From positions 1 to 14,326 of the forward strand of contig NZ_CAMPYN010000032.1 of NCBI RefSeq assembly GCF_946998255.1: a stretch of DNA of 14,326 bases, given 5' to 3'. Shown piece by piece: positions 7,610 through 14,289 of the stretch. How positions within the stretch are numbered: position 1 is the first letter of the stretch; every line of letters starts with the position of its first letter. Both the position numbers and the translations under genes were made by a program. The notes under the pieces are model-generated. The model saw only the letters and a list, made by a program, of their open reading frames with translations, ran no database searches and was not told the origin of the DNA. Origin of the DNA: an uncultured Helcococcus sp. (lineage in GTDB: Bacteria > Bacillota > Clostridia > Tissierellales > Peptoniphilaceae).

Positions 7610-8605
7610 CTATTCTTTGTTAACTGTCTTTAATATTGCATCCACTACTTTTTCAACACTTGGTTGAACTGCTTTTTCTAAGTTTGGTGCTGATGGTACG
7701 TGTGAATCAGCTGATGCTATACGTCTAATTGGTGCATCTAGGAAGTCAAATGCTTCACTTTCAGCAACTCTTGCAACTATTTCACCACCAAAACCTGATG
7801 TCTTAAATGAGTCGTGTACAACAATTAATTTTCCTGTCTTCTTGATTGATTCAAATATTATTTCTTCATCTAATGGAATCAATGTAACAATGTCAATAAT
7901 TTCAACATCAATACCTTGTTTTTCAACTTCTTCTGCAGCTTTTTCTACTAGTTCAAAAGCCTTACCCCAAGATACGATTGTTACATCTTTACCTTCTCTA
8001 AATACTTTACCCTTACCTAATACACCGATGTTGTCATCTGATGCATCTACCATACCTTTTTTACCAAAGTGTGTTTTTGGTTCTAAGTACATAACTGGGT
8101 TGTTATCTCTAATAGCTGCTCTTAACATTGCATATGCATCGTTTGGATTTGAAGGTGCAACTACCTTGATACCTGGTATATGTGTAAACCATGCTTCTAA
8201 TGTTTTTTGGTGTTGTGATGAAGCACCTGTACCAGCACCGTTTGCTGCTCTAAATGTAACAGGAACTGAAACTTCCCCACCTAGCATGTATCTCATTGGA
8301 GCTGCTTGGTTAACAATTGCATCCATAGCTATTGTTACAAAGTCCATAAATGTAAGGTCAACTATTGGTCTCATACCTAATGATGCTGCACCTGAAGCAG
8401 CACCAGTTATAGCAGCTTCTGAAATTGGTGTATCAATAACTCTTTCTGGTCCAAATTCTTCTATCATACCTACAGTAGTACCGAAGTCACCACCAAAAAT
8501 ACCTACGTCTTCACCCATTAAAAATACATCTTCATTTTGACGCATTTCATCTGTCATAGCTTGATTTATAGCATCACGCCATCTCATTTCTTTCATTTCG
8601 CCCAT
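7610..8605 (-). CDS. pdhB: 2-oxoacid (pyruvate/acetoin) dehydrogenase E1 beta subunit
   Basis: This subunit pairs with E1alpha to form the thiamine-diphosphate-dependent decarboxylase of the complex. The 331 residues are full length. Family motifs include FLMGEDVG (28-35), DTPISEAA (58-65) with E63 as the likely cofactor-activating glutamate, IVNQAAPMRYM, and the HIPGIKVVAPSNPNDA stretch. The C-terminal transketolase domain contains VVHDSFKTSGFGGEI. The ATG at 8605 has an AAAGGA site seven bases upstream. Later methionines at residues 4 and 7 have no better site. The gene lies 36 bases after E1alpha and 14 before E2. Sequence style is that of the AcoB/PdhB group rather than branched-chain enzymes. 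Confidence 0.93.
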   Translation of the reverse strand: MGEMKEMRWRDAINQAMTDEMRQNEDVFLMGEDVGIFGGDFGTTVGMIEEFGPERVIDTPISEAAITGAASGAASLGMRPIVDLTFMDFVTIAMDAIVNQAAPMRYMLGGEVSVPVTFRAANGAGTGASSQHQKTLEAWFTHIPGIKVVAPSNPNDAYAMLRAAIRDNNPVMYLEPKTHFGKKGMVDASDDNIGVLGKGKVFREGKDVTIVSWGKAFELVEKAAEEVEKQGIDVEIIDIVTLIPLDEEIIFESIKKTGKLIVVHDSFKTSGFGGEIVARVAESEAFDFLDAPIRRIASADSHVPSAPNLEKAVQPSVEKVVDAILKTVNKE

Positions 8606-8641
8606 GATTAATCCTTTCTTTACTTTCTCTTATTTCTCTAA

Positions 8642-9622
8642 CTAGTCTGCAAAATTGTCTTGGAAGGCAACTTCAACTTCTGGATAAGGAGCTTCTTTAG
8701 CAAATTTTACAGCTTCCTTAATATCCGCAACAGCCTTTTCTCTTATTTCGTCTAATTCTTCTTCAGTAGCTGTTTTATCTTCTAACAACACTTTTCTGAA
8801 AGCTTCAATTGGATCTCTTTCTCTCCATGAATCAATTTCTTCTCTTGATCTATATGCACCAGCGTCAGATGCTGAGTGACCAAACCATCTATAGGTCTTA
8901 GATTCTACTAAAACTGGTCCCTTACCTGATCTTGCATGTTCAATAGCTTCCATTGTTGCATCATAAACTGCTAATATATCGTTACCATCTTCAACAAGTA
9001 TGCCAGGGATACCATAAGCTGGAGCTCTGTCTACTACGTTGTCAACATTCATAGCGTCGTTGATGTCCATTGAAATACCATATTTATTGTTGATTACATA
9101 CCATACTAATGGTAGGTTCCATGTAGAAGCCATGTTTAATCCTTCGTGGAATGAACCTTCGTTTGTAGCTCCATCTCCCATAGCTGCTAAAACAATGTTA
9201 CCTGTTTTTTTCATCTTTTGTACAAGTGCTGCACCAACTGATAGTCCGTGTCCACCACCAACTATACCGTTACATGACATGTTGTTTACTTCAAGGTTGA
9301 ATACGTGCATGGAACCACCTCTACCTTTACAGTAGCCTGGTGCCTTACCAAGTATTTCAGCCATCATTCTTTTTAGGTCGATACCTTTTGAGATTGTTTG
9401 GCCGTGACCTCTGTGGTTTGAATACATAAGGTCTTCTTTTCTCATTGCATAAATAGCACCAACGTTTGCAGCTTCTTCACCTACTGAATAGTGAGTCATA
9501 CCTGCTACTAAACCTCTTGAGTAAAGTTTAGATAATTCTAAGTCGAAATGTCTGATTTCTTCCATCAATCTCAACATATCCAACTTTTGTTCTTTTGTTA
9601 ACTTGTCTGAATATTTACCCAT
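8642..9622 (-). CDS. pdhA: 2-oxoacid (pyruvate/acetoin) dehydrogenase E1 alpha subunit
   Basis: This is the thiamine-diphosphate-binding subunit of E1 and the first gene of the operon. With the start at the ATG at 9622 the protein has 326 residues. The HRGHG motif is at 70-74. KGRGGSMH at 99-106 and the GIVGGG loop resemble acetoin dehydrogenase AcoA and streptococcal PdhA. The cofactor-binding motif runs from GDG (149-151) to NN (178-179), and YRWFGHSASD near residue 250 is the regulatory-loop region of this family. A TTG 69 bases further upstream is in frame, but it coincides with the -35 box of the promoter, while an AAAGGA site sits seven bases before the ATG used here. The complex could use pyruvate or acetoin. 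Lack of any adjacent acetoin regulator leans mildly towards pyruvate. Confidence 0.93.
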   Translation of the reverse strand: MGKYSDKLTKEQKLDMLRLMEEIRHFDLELSKLYSRGLVAGMTHYSVGEEAANVGAIYAMRKEDLMYSNHRGHGQTISKGIDLKRMMAEILGKAPGYCKGRGGSMHVFNLEVNNMSCNGIVGGGHGLSVGAALVQKMKKTGNIVLAAMGDGATNEGSFHEGLNMASTWNLPLVWYVINNKYGISMDINDAMNVDNVVDRAPAYGIPGILVEDGNDILAVYDATMEAIEHARSGKGPVLVESKTYRWFGHSASDAGAYRSREEIDSWRERDPIEAFRKVLLEDKTATEEELDEIREKAVADIKEAVKFAKEAPYPEVEVAFQDNFAD

Positions 9623-9629
9623 AAATATT

Positions 9630-9635
9630 TCCTTT
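9630..9635 (-). promoter_or_regulatory. Ribosome binding site deciding the E1alpha start
   Basis: AAAGGA on the minus strand lies seven bases before the ATG at 9622. The in-frame TTG at 9691 has no such site and lies inside the promoter, so the longer reading is rejected. Confidence 0.75.
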
Positions 9636-9662
9636 CTATAAAAATATATTTGTCCACTAATA

Positions 9663-9691
9663 ATTATATAATAATTTCGTTTACATTTCAA
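9663..9691 (-). promoter_or_regulatory. Strong sigma-A promoter of the dehydrogenase operon
   Basis: On the minus strand TTGAAA (9686-9691) is followed after exactly 17 bases by a perfect TATAAT (9663-9668). It lies in the 94-base gap between the PII-like gene and E1alpha and gives a leader of roughly 35 bases. This is the best promoter match in the window and indicates that the operon has its own transcription unit. Confidence 0.82.
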
Positions 9692-9710
9692 TAAAACGTT
9701 GAAATTTCAA
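9685..9710 (-). promoter_or_regulatory. Candidate operator overlapping the -35 box of the dehydrogenase promoter
   Basis: The plus strand contains a perfect 12-bp palindrome TTGAAATTTCAA at 9699-9710. A further ATTTCAA at 9685-9691 forms a 7-bp inverted repeat with 9699-9705 and contains the -35 hexamer. A protein bound here would block RNA polymerase. No regulator gene is adjacent, so its identity is unknown. It is too AT-rich, and lacks a T tail, for a terminator of the upstream gene. Confidence 0.4.
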
Positions 9711-9716
9711 TGTTTA

Positions 9717-10376
9717 TTAATTGTCAATCTTTTCTTCATGGTAAATTCCATGAGCTTCATCAATATCTTGTACAAAAACAATCCCTTTACCAGCTATGTT
9801 GATCTCTAAATCATTATTTATTTTTTCAACAACATTTTGAGCTATTTTACTATCAACAATTATCATGACAACTTCTTTTTCTGGTTCTATATCCATATTG
9901 AATACCTTCAGAGTTTCTTTTGAACCAGAGCCTCTGGCATGCAAGATGGTACCCCCTCTTGCTCCAGCTGCATTTGCAGATTCTACTACATCTTCTGCCT
10001 TACCTCTGTCCACTATAGTTGTAATAAGTTTAAACATAGGATCTACCACCTCATCTTTTTTAAGTTCATTTTCTAATAGACTACCACTAATAGCAGTTAA
10101 ATTTGTTGTAAAAATAATACCTGTATTCTTCTTTTCTAAATTAAACTTAGCAACCAAAGTAGGCACTATTTTACTTGCAGATTCTTCATCCACTGCCATT
10201 ATCAATAATTCTTTTTTTTCATTATATATAGAGAAAAAGTTTAGAAATTTATCACTAAGGGTTCCCTTAGCCTTATAAATAGTCCCACCTAAGGCTCCAA
10301 GTTTTTTTGATACTTTCAAGACTTTTGAAGCTTTATGATCAGGAACAATTACATGTATAAGCTTGTATGATGACAT
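9717..10376 (-). CDS. Tandem PII-like signalling protein
   Basis: The 219-residue soluble protein is made of two PII/GlnB-like halves, about 4-95 and 114-210. They align with each other: LGALGGTIYKAKG (26-38) against AGARGGTILHARG (137-149), ELLIMAVDEESA against EVVMIIVDSKIA, and GIIFTTNL against GIVFVQDI. GG-T-I-hydrophobic-x-A-x-G resembles the stretch before the T-loop in PII proteins. Canonical PII T-loop tyrosine and C-terminal RTGE motifs are not evident. PII proteins sense nucleotides and 2-oxoglutarate and act on partner proteins, often ammonium transporters. Here the partner is presumably the DUF1538 membrane protein, whose stop codon is one base before this ATG and whose 3' end supplies the GGAG ribosome site. 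The fold assignment is fairly secure, but the ligand is unknown. Confidence 0.75.
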   Translation of the reverse strand: MSSYKLIHVIVPDHKASKVLKVSKKLGALGGTIYKAKGTLSDKFLNFFSIYNEKKELLIMAVDEESASKIVPTLVAKFNLEKKNTGIIFTTNLTAISGSLLENELKKDEVVDPMFKLITTIVDRGKAEDVVESANAAGARGGTILHARGSGSKETLKVFNMDIEPEKEVVMIIVDSKIAQNVVEKINNDLEINIAGKGIVFVQDIDEAHGIYHEEKIDN

Positions 10377-10377
10377 A

Positions 10378-11859
10378 TTAAGCTCCTTTCGTTCTTTTTG
10401 TTTTTGTATTAAATATGATACCTAGTATTTGTAAGGCAACTATCGGTGCCATAGCAACTAAGGATATCATCCCGAAACCTTCTGTCAATAGGCTAGCTTG
10501 TGGACTAGCATCAGCAACTCCTTGGACAAAAGCCAAGATAAAGGTCGCTGTCATTGGGCCAGTGGCTGTACCACCAGCATCAAAGGCTATACCTATAAAT
10601 AAGTTTGGTGTCCACTTCATCATGGATAAGGCTAAAATATATCCTGGAAGTAAGAAATACCAAAGTTTTATATTTGGATTTATTATCCTTAAAACTGATA
10701 AGGCTACGGCCAAACCAACACCTATACATAGGAAGATTGATACTACTGATTTTTTTACAGAACCAGAAGTAACATCTTCTATCTGGTTGGTCAATACATA
10801 CACGGCTGGTTCAGCCAAAATGGTCACTAAACCAAGTAAGAATGTTATTATCAACAACCAGATATTAGTTTCCATAACAGCCAGTCCTTGTCCTAGTAGT
10901 ACACCTACTTCGAAGAAACCACCATTCACCCCAAGTAAAAATACTAGCAAACCTACAAAGGATAAGAAAAATCCGGTTAAAATTTTTCTATTTTCTCTTT
11001 TATCCAGTTTAAAAACAAATAATTGTAAAATTATATAAATTAATAATAATGGCAGTAAAGAAACAACCGCTTCATTAAGCTGTTTGCTAAACATATCTAT
11101 AAAGGGTTTCAAAATCTTATCTGTTGTTGTCATTTCAAGTGATAAATCATGTGAAAATGATTTTGTCCCGGTAAATATATCTAAAAACATAACCCCTACT
11201 ATAGCCCCTGAAGAAGCCAAGGCTACTAATCCAAATGAGTCTTCCTCACTTGCGACCGAGTCTTTTTTCAACTTCGATATACCTGTTGATAAGGCTAGTA
11301 TAAAGGGAACAGCCAATACTCCCGTTGTGGCCCCTGATGCATCAAATGAAATCGCTAAAAATTCTTCAGATGTAAAAATTGCTAGACCAAATATTATTGT
11401 ATAAATTGCAAATAAGACATGTTTTAATTGAACATTAAAAAACACCCTTAAAAATCCTACCGATATCATAAAAGCCATTCCGACTGATACTACAACAAAT
11501 AAACTTGTAGCTGATATAGCTCCTTGGGTAACAGTATCAATCTGCGCCCCTAAAACTAATAAGCCCGGCTCTGCTATCGATATAAAAAAACCTAAGATAA
11601 GACCACCTGCAACAACCAGCCATAGCTTGTTTGACCTGGCTAGTGATTCACCAACATGGTCCCCAAATGGTGTGATACCAATATCTACACCTATCAAAAA
11701 CAGAGCCAGTCCTACTATAACCAGAACGGTTCCTATAAGAAATCTAATTAAAACTGGAGCTCCTAATGGAATCAAGGTGAAATTGACTATAAAGACAATT
11801 ATAGCTATTGGAATCACCGTAGACGCCATCTCCTTTAATTTTTCCAATATTAAATTCAA
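10378..11859 (-). CDS. DUF1538 family membrane protein, internally duplicated
   Basis: A 493-residue, very hydrophobic inner-membrane protein. Two homologous halves are visible. AEPGLLVLGAQIDTVTQG (96-113) matches AEPAVYVLTNQIEDVTSG near 347, and FDASGATTG (172-180) matches FDAGGTATG (426-434), an offset near 254 residues. I count about seven membrane segments per half, separated by a polar loop around 231-262. Glycine-rich FDA-GG motifs inside the membrane suggest a transport pathway. A pair of DUF1538 proteins, UmpAB, has been described as a Na+(Li+)/H+ antiporter, so an ion or solute transporter is plausible, but the substrate here is unknown. The start is TTG with an ideally placed AGGAGG. 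No in-frame ATG with a ribosome site exists nearby. It follows the GNAT gene by 59 bases without a terminator and is followed at once by the PII-like gene. Confidence 0.85.
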   Translation of the reverse strand: MNLILEKLKEMASTVIPIAIIVFIVNFTLIPLGAPVLIRFLIGTVLVIVGLALFLIGVDIGITPFGDHVGESLARSNKLWLVVAGGLILGFFISIAEPGLLVLGAQIDTVTQGAISATSLFVVVSVGMAFMISVGFLRVFFNVQLKHVLFAIYTIIFGLAIFTSEEFLAISFDASGATTGVLAVPFILALSTGISKLKKDSVASEEDSFGLVALASSGAIVGVMFLDIFTGTKSFSHDLSLEMTTTDKILKPFIDMFSKQLNEAVVSLLPLLLIYIILQLFVFKLDKRENRKILTGFFLSFVGLLVFLLGVNGGFFEVGVLLGQGLAVMETNIWLLIITFLLGLVTILAEPAVYVLTNQIEDVTSGSVKKSVVSIFLCIGVGLAVALSVLRIINPNIKLWYFLLPGYILALSMMKWTPNLFIGIAFDAGGTATGPMTATFILAFVQGVADASPQASLLTEGFGMISLVAMAPIVALQILGIIFNTKTKRTKGA

Positions 11860-11864
11860 AGCTT

Positions 11865-11870
11865 CCTCCT
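11865..11870 (-). promoter_or_regulatory. Ribosome binding site fixing a TTG start
   Basis: A perfect AGGAGG on the minus strand lies five bases before the TTG at 11859. No in-frame ATG lies immediately upstream. The ATG at residue 11 has no space for a ribosome site, although AAAGGAG abuts it. The TTG is therefore chosen as the start of the DUF1538 gene. Confidence 0.75.
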
Positions 11871-11918
11871 CATCATTTTTCTTTGGAATTATCTATACCC
11901 ATTATCCCTAATAAGTAA

Positions 11919-12395
11919 CTAGACAACTAGATGGTAGGCAAGTCTCTCTAGTTCTCCATCTATATAAACTCTTCCAACATATGAAAATTTATTCCTTTTG
12001 ATATTTAACTGCATTACCTTGTTGTGTTTGTGGGTATCAATCCTAATATTATTTGACTTGCTTTTGGCAAAGTCCAAGGCTTTTTTGAATACACCCTTTT
12101 TCATTCCATTTGCAGCTAGCTTGTGGATAGCCACATAAGGCTCGTCATTTAGCCACTTACCATCAATATCTTCATAGTCTTTATCATAATCATAAAGGGA
12201 GAAAACTCCTAAAAGACCTTCGTCTTCCTCTATAATATACATTCTTTTTTGATCAATATCTGTGACCACTGACTCATATGTAGGCCTATTATCACCCCAC
12301 TGGTCTGGATTACCAGTATCCTTCATAAACTTTCTGGCTTTCATATAAACCAGCATTATATTAGTTAGATCTTCTTTTGTAGCTAGTCTAATCAT
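11919..12395 (-). CDS. GNAT family N-acetyltransferase
   Basis: The 158-residue protein has the GNAT opening MIRLATKEDL followed by an amphipathic helix and the DTGNPDQWG stretch at about residues 26-34, typical of a common Firmicute GNAT subfamily. A central beta region (MYIIEEDEGLLGVFSLYD) leads to a Y-V-A-I-H-K-L-A strand. The acetyl-CoA pyrophosphate loop expected next (Q/RxxGxG/A) is poorly conserved: the sequence reads AANGMKKGVFKKAL. DTHKHNKVMQ (about 121-130) then matches the usual D-x-H-x-x-N-x-x-M segment. Substrate is unknown. Its ATG overlaps the acylphosphatase stop codon (ATGA), so translation is probably coupled. It is the last gene of the LOG-acylphosphatase group, unless transcription reads on into the DUF1538 gene. 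Confidence 0.8.
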   Translation of the reverse strand: MIRLATKEDLTNIMLVYMKARKFMKDTGNPDQWGDNRPTYESVVTDIDQKRMYIIEEDEGLLGVFSLYDYDKDYEDIDGKWLNDEPYVAIHKLAANGMKKGVFKKALDFAKSKSNNIRIDTHKHNKVMQLNIKRNKFSYVGRVYIDGELERLAYHLVV

Positions 12396-12724
12396 CTTAT
12401 TTCAAACCCTTCAAACTCTTCATTTATCTCAGTTTCCGTCTTTTTTACCTTGTCAATGTCGGCAAAGGAATATTCATCCATCATTTTTATAAGATGGTCT
12501 ATTTTTGCATCAGGACCTTGGATTACTGCCTTTACATTGCCATTATCAAGGTTTTTTACCCAGCCTTGAAGATTGAGTTTGTTGGCATAGTCAAAGATTG
12601 TATACCTAAAACCCACACCTTGGACACGTCCTGCAAAGATGCATTCGTAAGCCTTTGTTGGACTGTTTGGGAATATCGGCATTTCCTCTGCTTTTTTATT
12701 TTTAAATAAATCCCAAAAACTCAT
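12392..12724 (-). CDS. acyP: Acylphosphatase
   Basis: This small cytosolic enzyme hydrolyses carboxyl-phosphate bonds such as acetyl phosphate or 1,3-bisphosphoglycerate. The signature GRVQGVGFR occupies residues 32-40, with catalytic R40, and the catalytic asparagine N58 lies in GWVKNLDNGNV. The domain covers about 24-110. The first 23 residues (MSFWDLFKNKKAEEM...) are an extra charged extension. A second ATG at residue 15 would shorten it, but the first ATG lies one base after the LOG stop and has AAAGG upstream, so it is kept. The gene overlaps the GNAT start by 4 bases. Its role next to an acetyltransferase and a nucleotide hydrolase is not obvious. Removal of acyl phosphates is the only function the sequence supports. 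Confidence 0.92.
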   Translation of the reverse strand: MSFWDLFKNKKAEEMPIFPNSPTKAYECIFAGRVQGVGFRYTIFDYANKLNLQGWVKNLDNGNVKAVIQGPDAKIDHLIKMMDEYSFADIDKVKKTETEINEEFEGFEIR

Positions 12725-12725
12725 C

Positions 12726-13265
12726 TTATAACCTTTCTTGGATAAAAGCTTCTATTTCTTCAAAATCATCAGAAAATAGGAGGTCTTTTCTGGCCTCTTC
12801 ATCTAAAAAACCTTCCCTAACCATGTCATCATACATTCTTTTTAGATTGTCATAATAGCCATTTTTATTATAAAGAATACAAGGATTTGGGTTTTGTCCA
12901 ACCAAATACAAAGAATAGGCTTCAGTGATTTCTTCCATGGTGCCTGGTCCACCTGGTATAGCCAGGCAAACTTGGGACAATTCTCTCACCTTGTCCTTAC
13001 GCTCTTGCATGGTTTGAGTTAGTATGTATTCGTCGCATTCTTCATATTTTTCTTCAATTTCTAGAAGAAATTCCGGCATCACTCCTATGACCTTACCACC
13101 CTTTTCTTTTACTCTTTTAGCAAGGACTCCCATGAGTCCCTTGGAATTGCCACCATAGACTAAGTTGTGCTTGTTTTCTACAATCCAGTCAGCAACTTCG
13201 GTAGCCGCTTCTGTGTAAATCTTATCTTTACCTGTTTTCGAACCCAAATAAACTAATATATTCAT
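12726..13265 (-). CDS. LOG family protein (probable nucleoside 5'-monophosphate phosphoribohydrolase)
   Basis: The 179-residue protein has the LOG/lysine-decarboxylase-like Rossmann fold. Key motifs are LVYGGNSKGLMG (35-46), ERKDKV with R89-K90, and PGGPGTMEE (104-112). These form the active site that cleaves the N-glycosidic bond of (cytokinin) riboside 5'-monophosphates to free base and ribose 5-phosphate. In bacteria the physiological substrate may be AMP-like or damaged nucleotides. The older label lysine decarboxylase is not supported. The ATG at 13265 has AAGGAAG upstream and is the first gene after a recognisable promoter. It precedes acylphosphatase by one base, so the two are co-transcribed and probably translationally coupled. 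Confidence 0.9.
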   Translation of the reverse strand: MNILVYLGSKTGKDKIYTEAATEVADWIVENKHNLVYGGNSKGLMGVLAKRVKEKGGKVIGVMPEFLLEIEEKYEECDEYILTQTMQERKDKVRELSQVCLAIPGGPGTMEEITEAYSLYLVGQNPNPCILYNKNGYYDNLKRMYDDMVREGFLDEEARKDLLFSDDFEEIEAFIQERL

Positions 13266-13294
13266 AATCTCTTCCTTTCCTATCTATTACTTCT

Positions 13295-13323
13295 ATTATA
13301 TTGCAAAGCTTTTCTTTGAGCAA
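13295..13323 (-). promoter_or_regulatory. Probable promoter of the LOG-acylphosphatase-GNAT operon
   Basis: On the minus strand TTGCTC (13318-13323) and a perfect TATAAT (13295-13300) are separated by 17 bases. The -10 is ideal and the -35 only partial. Two AAGCTT-centred copies (13305-13311 and 13326-13332) form an inverted repeat around the -35 and might bind a regulator. Confidence 0.6.
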
Positions 13324-13357
13324 TTAAGCTTTACTTTATAAACTTTTTTTAACAATA

Positions 13358-13386
13358 TTGAGAGTTTTTATTTTTCAAATTATCGT
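13358..13386 (+). promoter_or_regulatory. Possible promoter of the plus-strand nuclease-like gene
   Basis: TTGAGA (13358-13363) is followed after 17 bases by TATCGT (13381-13386). The -35 is good and the -10 is weak. Transcription would start about 17 bases before the ATG at 13409, just ahead of its ribosome site. Confidence 0.4.
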
Positions 13387-13397
13387 AAAATTGAAGG

Positions 13398-13404
13398 AAG
13401 GAGG
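13398..13404 (+). promoter_or_regulatory. Ribosome binding site fixing the start of the plus-strand gene
   Basis: AAGGAGG sits four bases before the ATG at 13409. An in-frame TTG at 13358 would add 17 residues but has no ribosome site and overlaps the probable -35 box. Confidence 0.75.
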
Positions 13405-13408
13405 CAGC

Positions 13409-14206
13409 ATGTTAAGTTTTGAAAAGAATTTGGATAAAGAGATTTGTAGGCTGGAAAAGATACTTAATCACGTTTTGATGGTGGAGAAAGATTTGCCTGA
13501 GGGGAGTTTGAATGTAAATGGTAATAGAGCTTATTGGTATAAAGGCGGAGAGAGAACTTATATTCCTAAAAAATATAATGAATTGGCATATAAACTATGT
13601 TTAAATTCTTATATACCAAAGCTTAAAGAAAATGTGTTGAAAAGATTAAAAATCCTTAAAGAATACAAAGACTTTACTGAAAATAATCCTTTGGTCAATA
13701 TAGAAAATGGCTTTAATAAAAATAAAAAATATTATCTAAGACCACTATATAAATCGTATAAAGACTTTTCGTCAGAATGGTTGAATGAAAATTATGATAG
13801 AAAAAAGTTAGAAATTACACCAAATACACTTACTACAAACAGAGGAGATGTTGTGAGATCCAAGTCTGAATGTTTAATTGCAAATTTTCTATATCAAAGA
13901 AAAATAGCTTATAGGTATGAGGCCGCCATTGAGTTAGAAGATGTGGATGGGTTCGGAAACAAGTTCAGTAGAAAAATTTATCCAGACTTCATGATCTTAC
14001 ACCCAAAGACTAGAGAAATTATTATTTGGGAGCATTTTGGAATGATGGATAATAACGAGTATTCAAGATCCGCATTACTAAAAATCAATAATTATATCAA
14101 TAATGGCTATATTCCAGGTATAAATTTAATTTGTACATTTGAGAGTTTAGATGTTAATTGGAATGGAGTTGCAATTAATAAATTAATTGATAGTTTGTTT
14201 GTTTAA
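13409..14206 (+). CDS. Unnamed protein with PD-(D/E)XK-nuclease-like C-terminal half
   Basis: I cannot name this 265-residue protein. Residues 1-100 are helical and charged, with heptad-like leucine spacing (KEICRLEKIL, LKRLKILKEY), probably a coiled coil. A YWYKGGERTYIP strand pair lies at about 42-53. The C-terminal half reads like a PD-(D/E)XK fold. RSKSE puts E154 on a helix, YRYE (168-171) and the acidic strand ELEDVDG follow, then YPDF gives D193, and IIIWEHFG gives E208 with H209 in the place of the usual lysine. The segment continues with NNGYIPGINLICTFE. Soluble, no signal peptide. Similar EHFGMMD proteins occur, uncharacterised, in gut and oral Firmicutes. It might cut or bind DNA in defence or repair, but no partner gene is visible. 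It is the only plus-strand gene, its codon use is AT-rich, and it could be an accessory gene acquired separately. Confidence 0.7.
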   Translation: MLSFEKNLDKEICRLEKILNHVLMVEKDLPEGSLNVNGNRAYWYKGGERTYIPKKYNELAYKLCLNSYIPKLKENVLKRLKILKEYKDFTENNPLVNIENGFNKNKKYYLRPLYKSYKDFSSEWLNENYDRKKLEITPNTLTTNRGDVVRSKSECLIANFLYQRKIAYRYEAAIELEDVDGFGNKFSRKIYPDFMILHPKTREIIIWEHFGMMDNNEYSRSALLKINNYINNGYIPGINLICTFESLDVNWNGVAINKLIDSLFV

Positions 14207-14289
14207 TGTTTTATATTAATGAGTTTTTTAAATCTAAGTTTATAGGGATTGATATATAATAGATAATAGTTTTAACCAATTAACACTGT

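Noticed and set aside
7842..8540. Long open frame (232 residues) on the plus strand inside the E1beta gene
   Set aside because: It is a mirror of the strongly conserved minus-strand gene, low in charged residues and rich in Ser/Ile/Pro/Thr, with no ribosome site.
9623..9691. Extension of E1alpha by 23 residues to a TTG codon
   Set aside because: The TTG is the -35 box of a strong promoter. The added residues have no homology to the family, and the ATG at 9622 has a proper ribosome site.
10415..11038. Open frame of 207 residues on the plus strand opposite the DUF1538 gene
   Set aside because: The opposite strand encodes a clearly duplicated membrane protein family. The plus frame has no family motif or ribosome site.
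12726..13265. Lysine decarboxylase
   Set aside because: The old family label comes from a misannotation. The PGGPGTMEE and R-K motifs are those of LOG phosphoribohydrolases.
13358..13408. Extension of the plus-strand gene by 17 residues to a TTG codon
   Set aside because: There is no ribosome site before the TTG, while AAGGAGG precedes the ATG at 13409.
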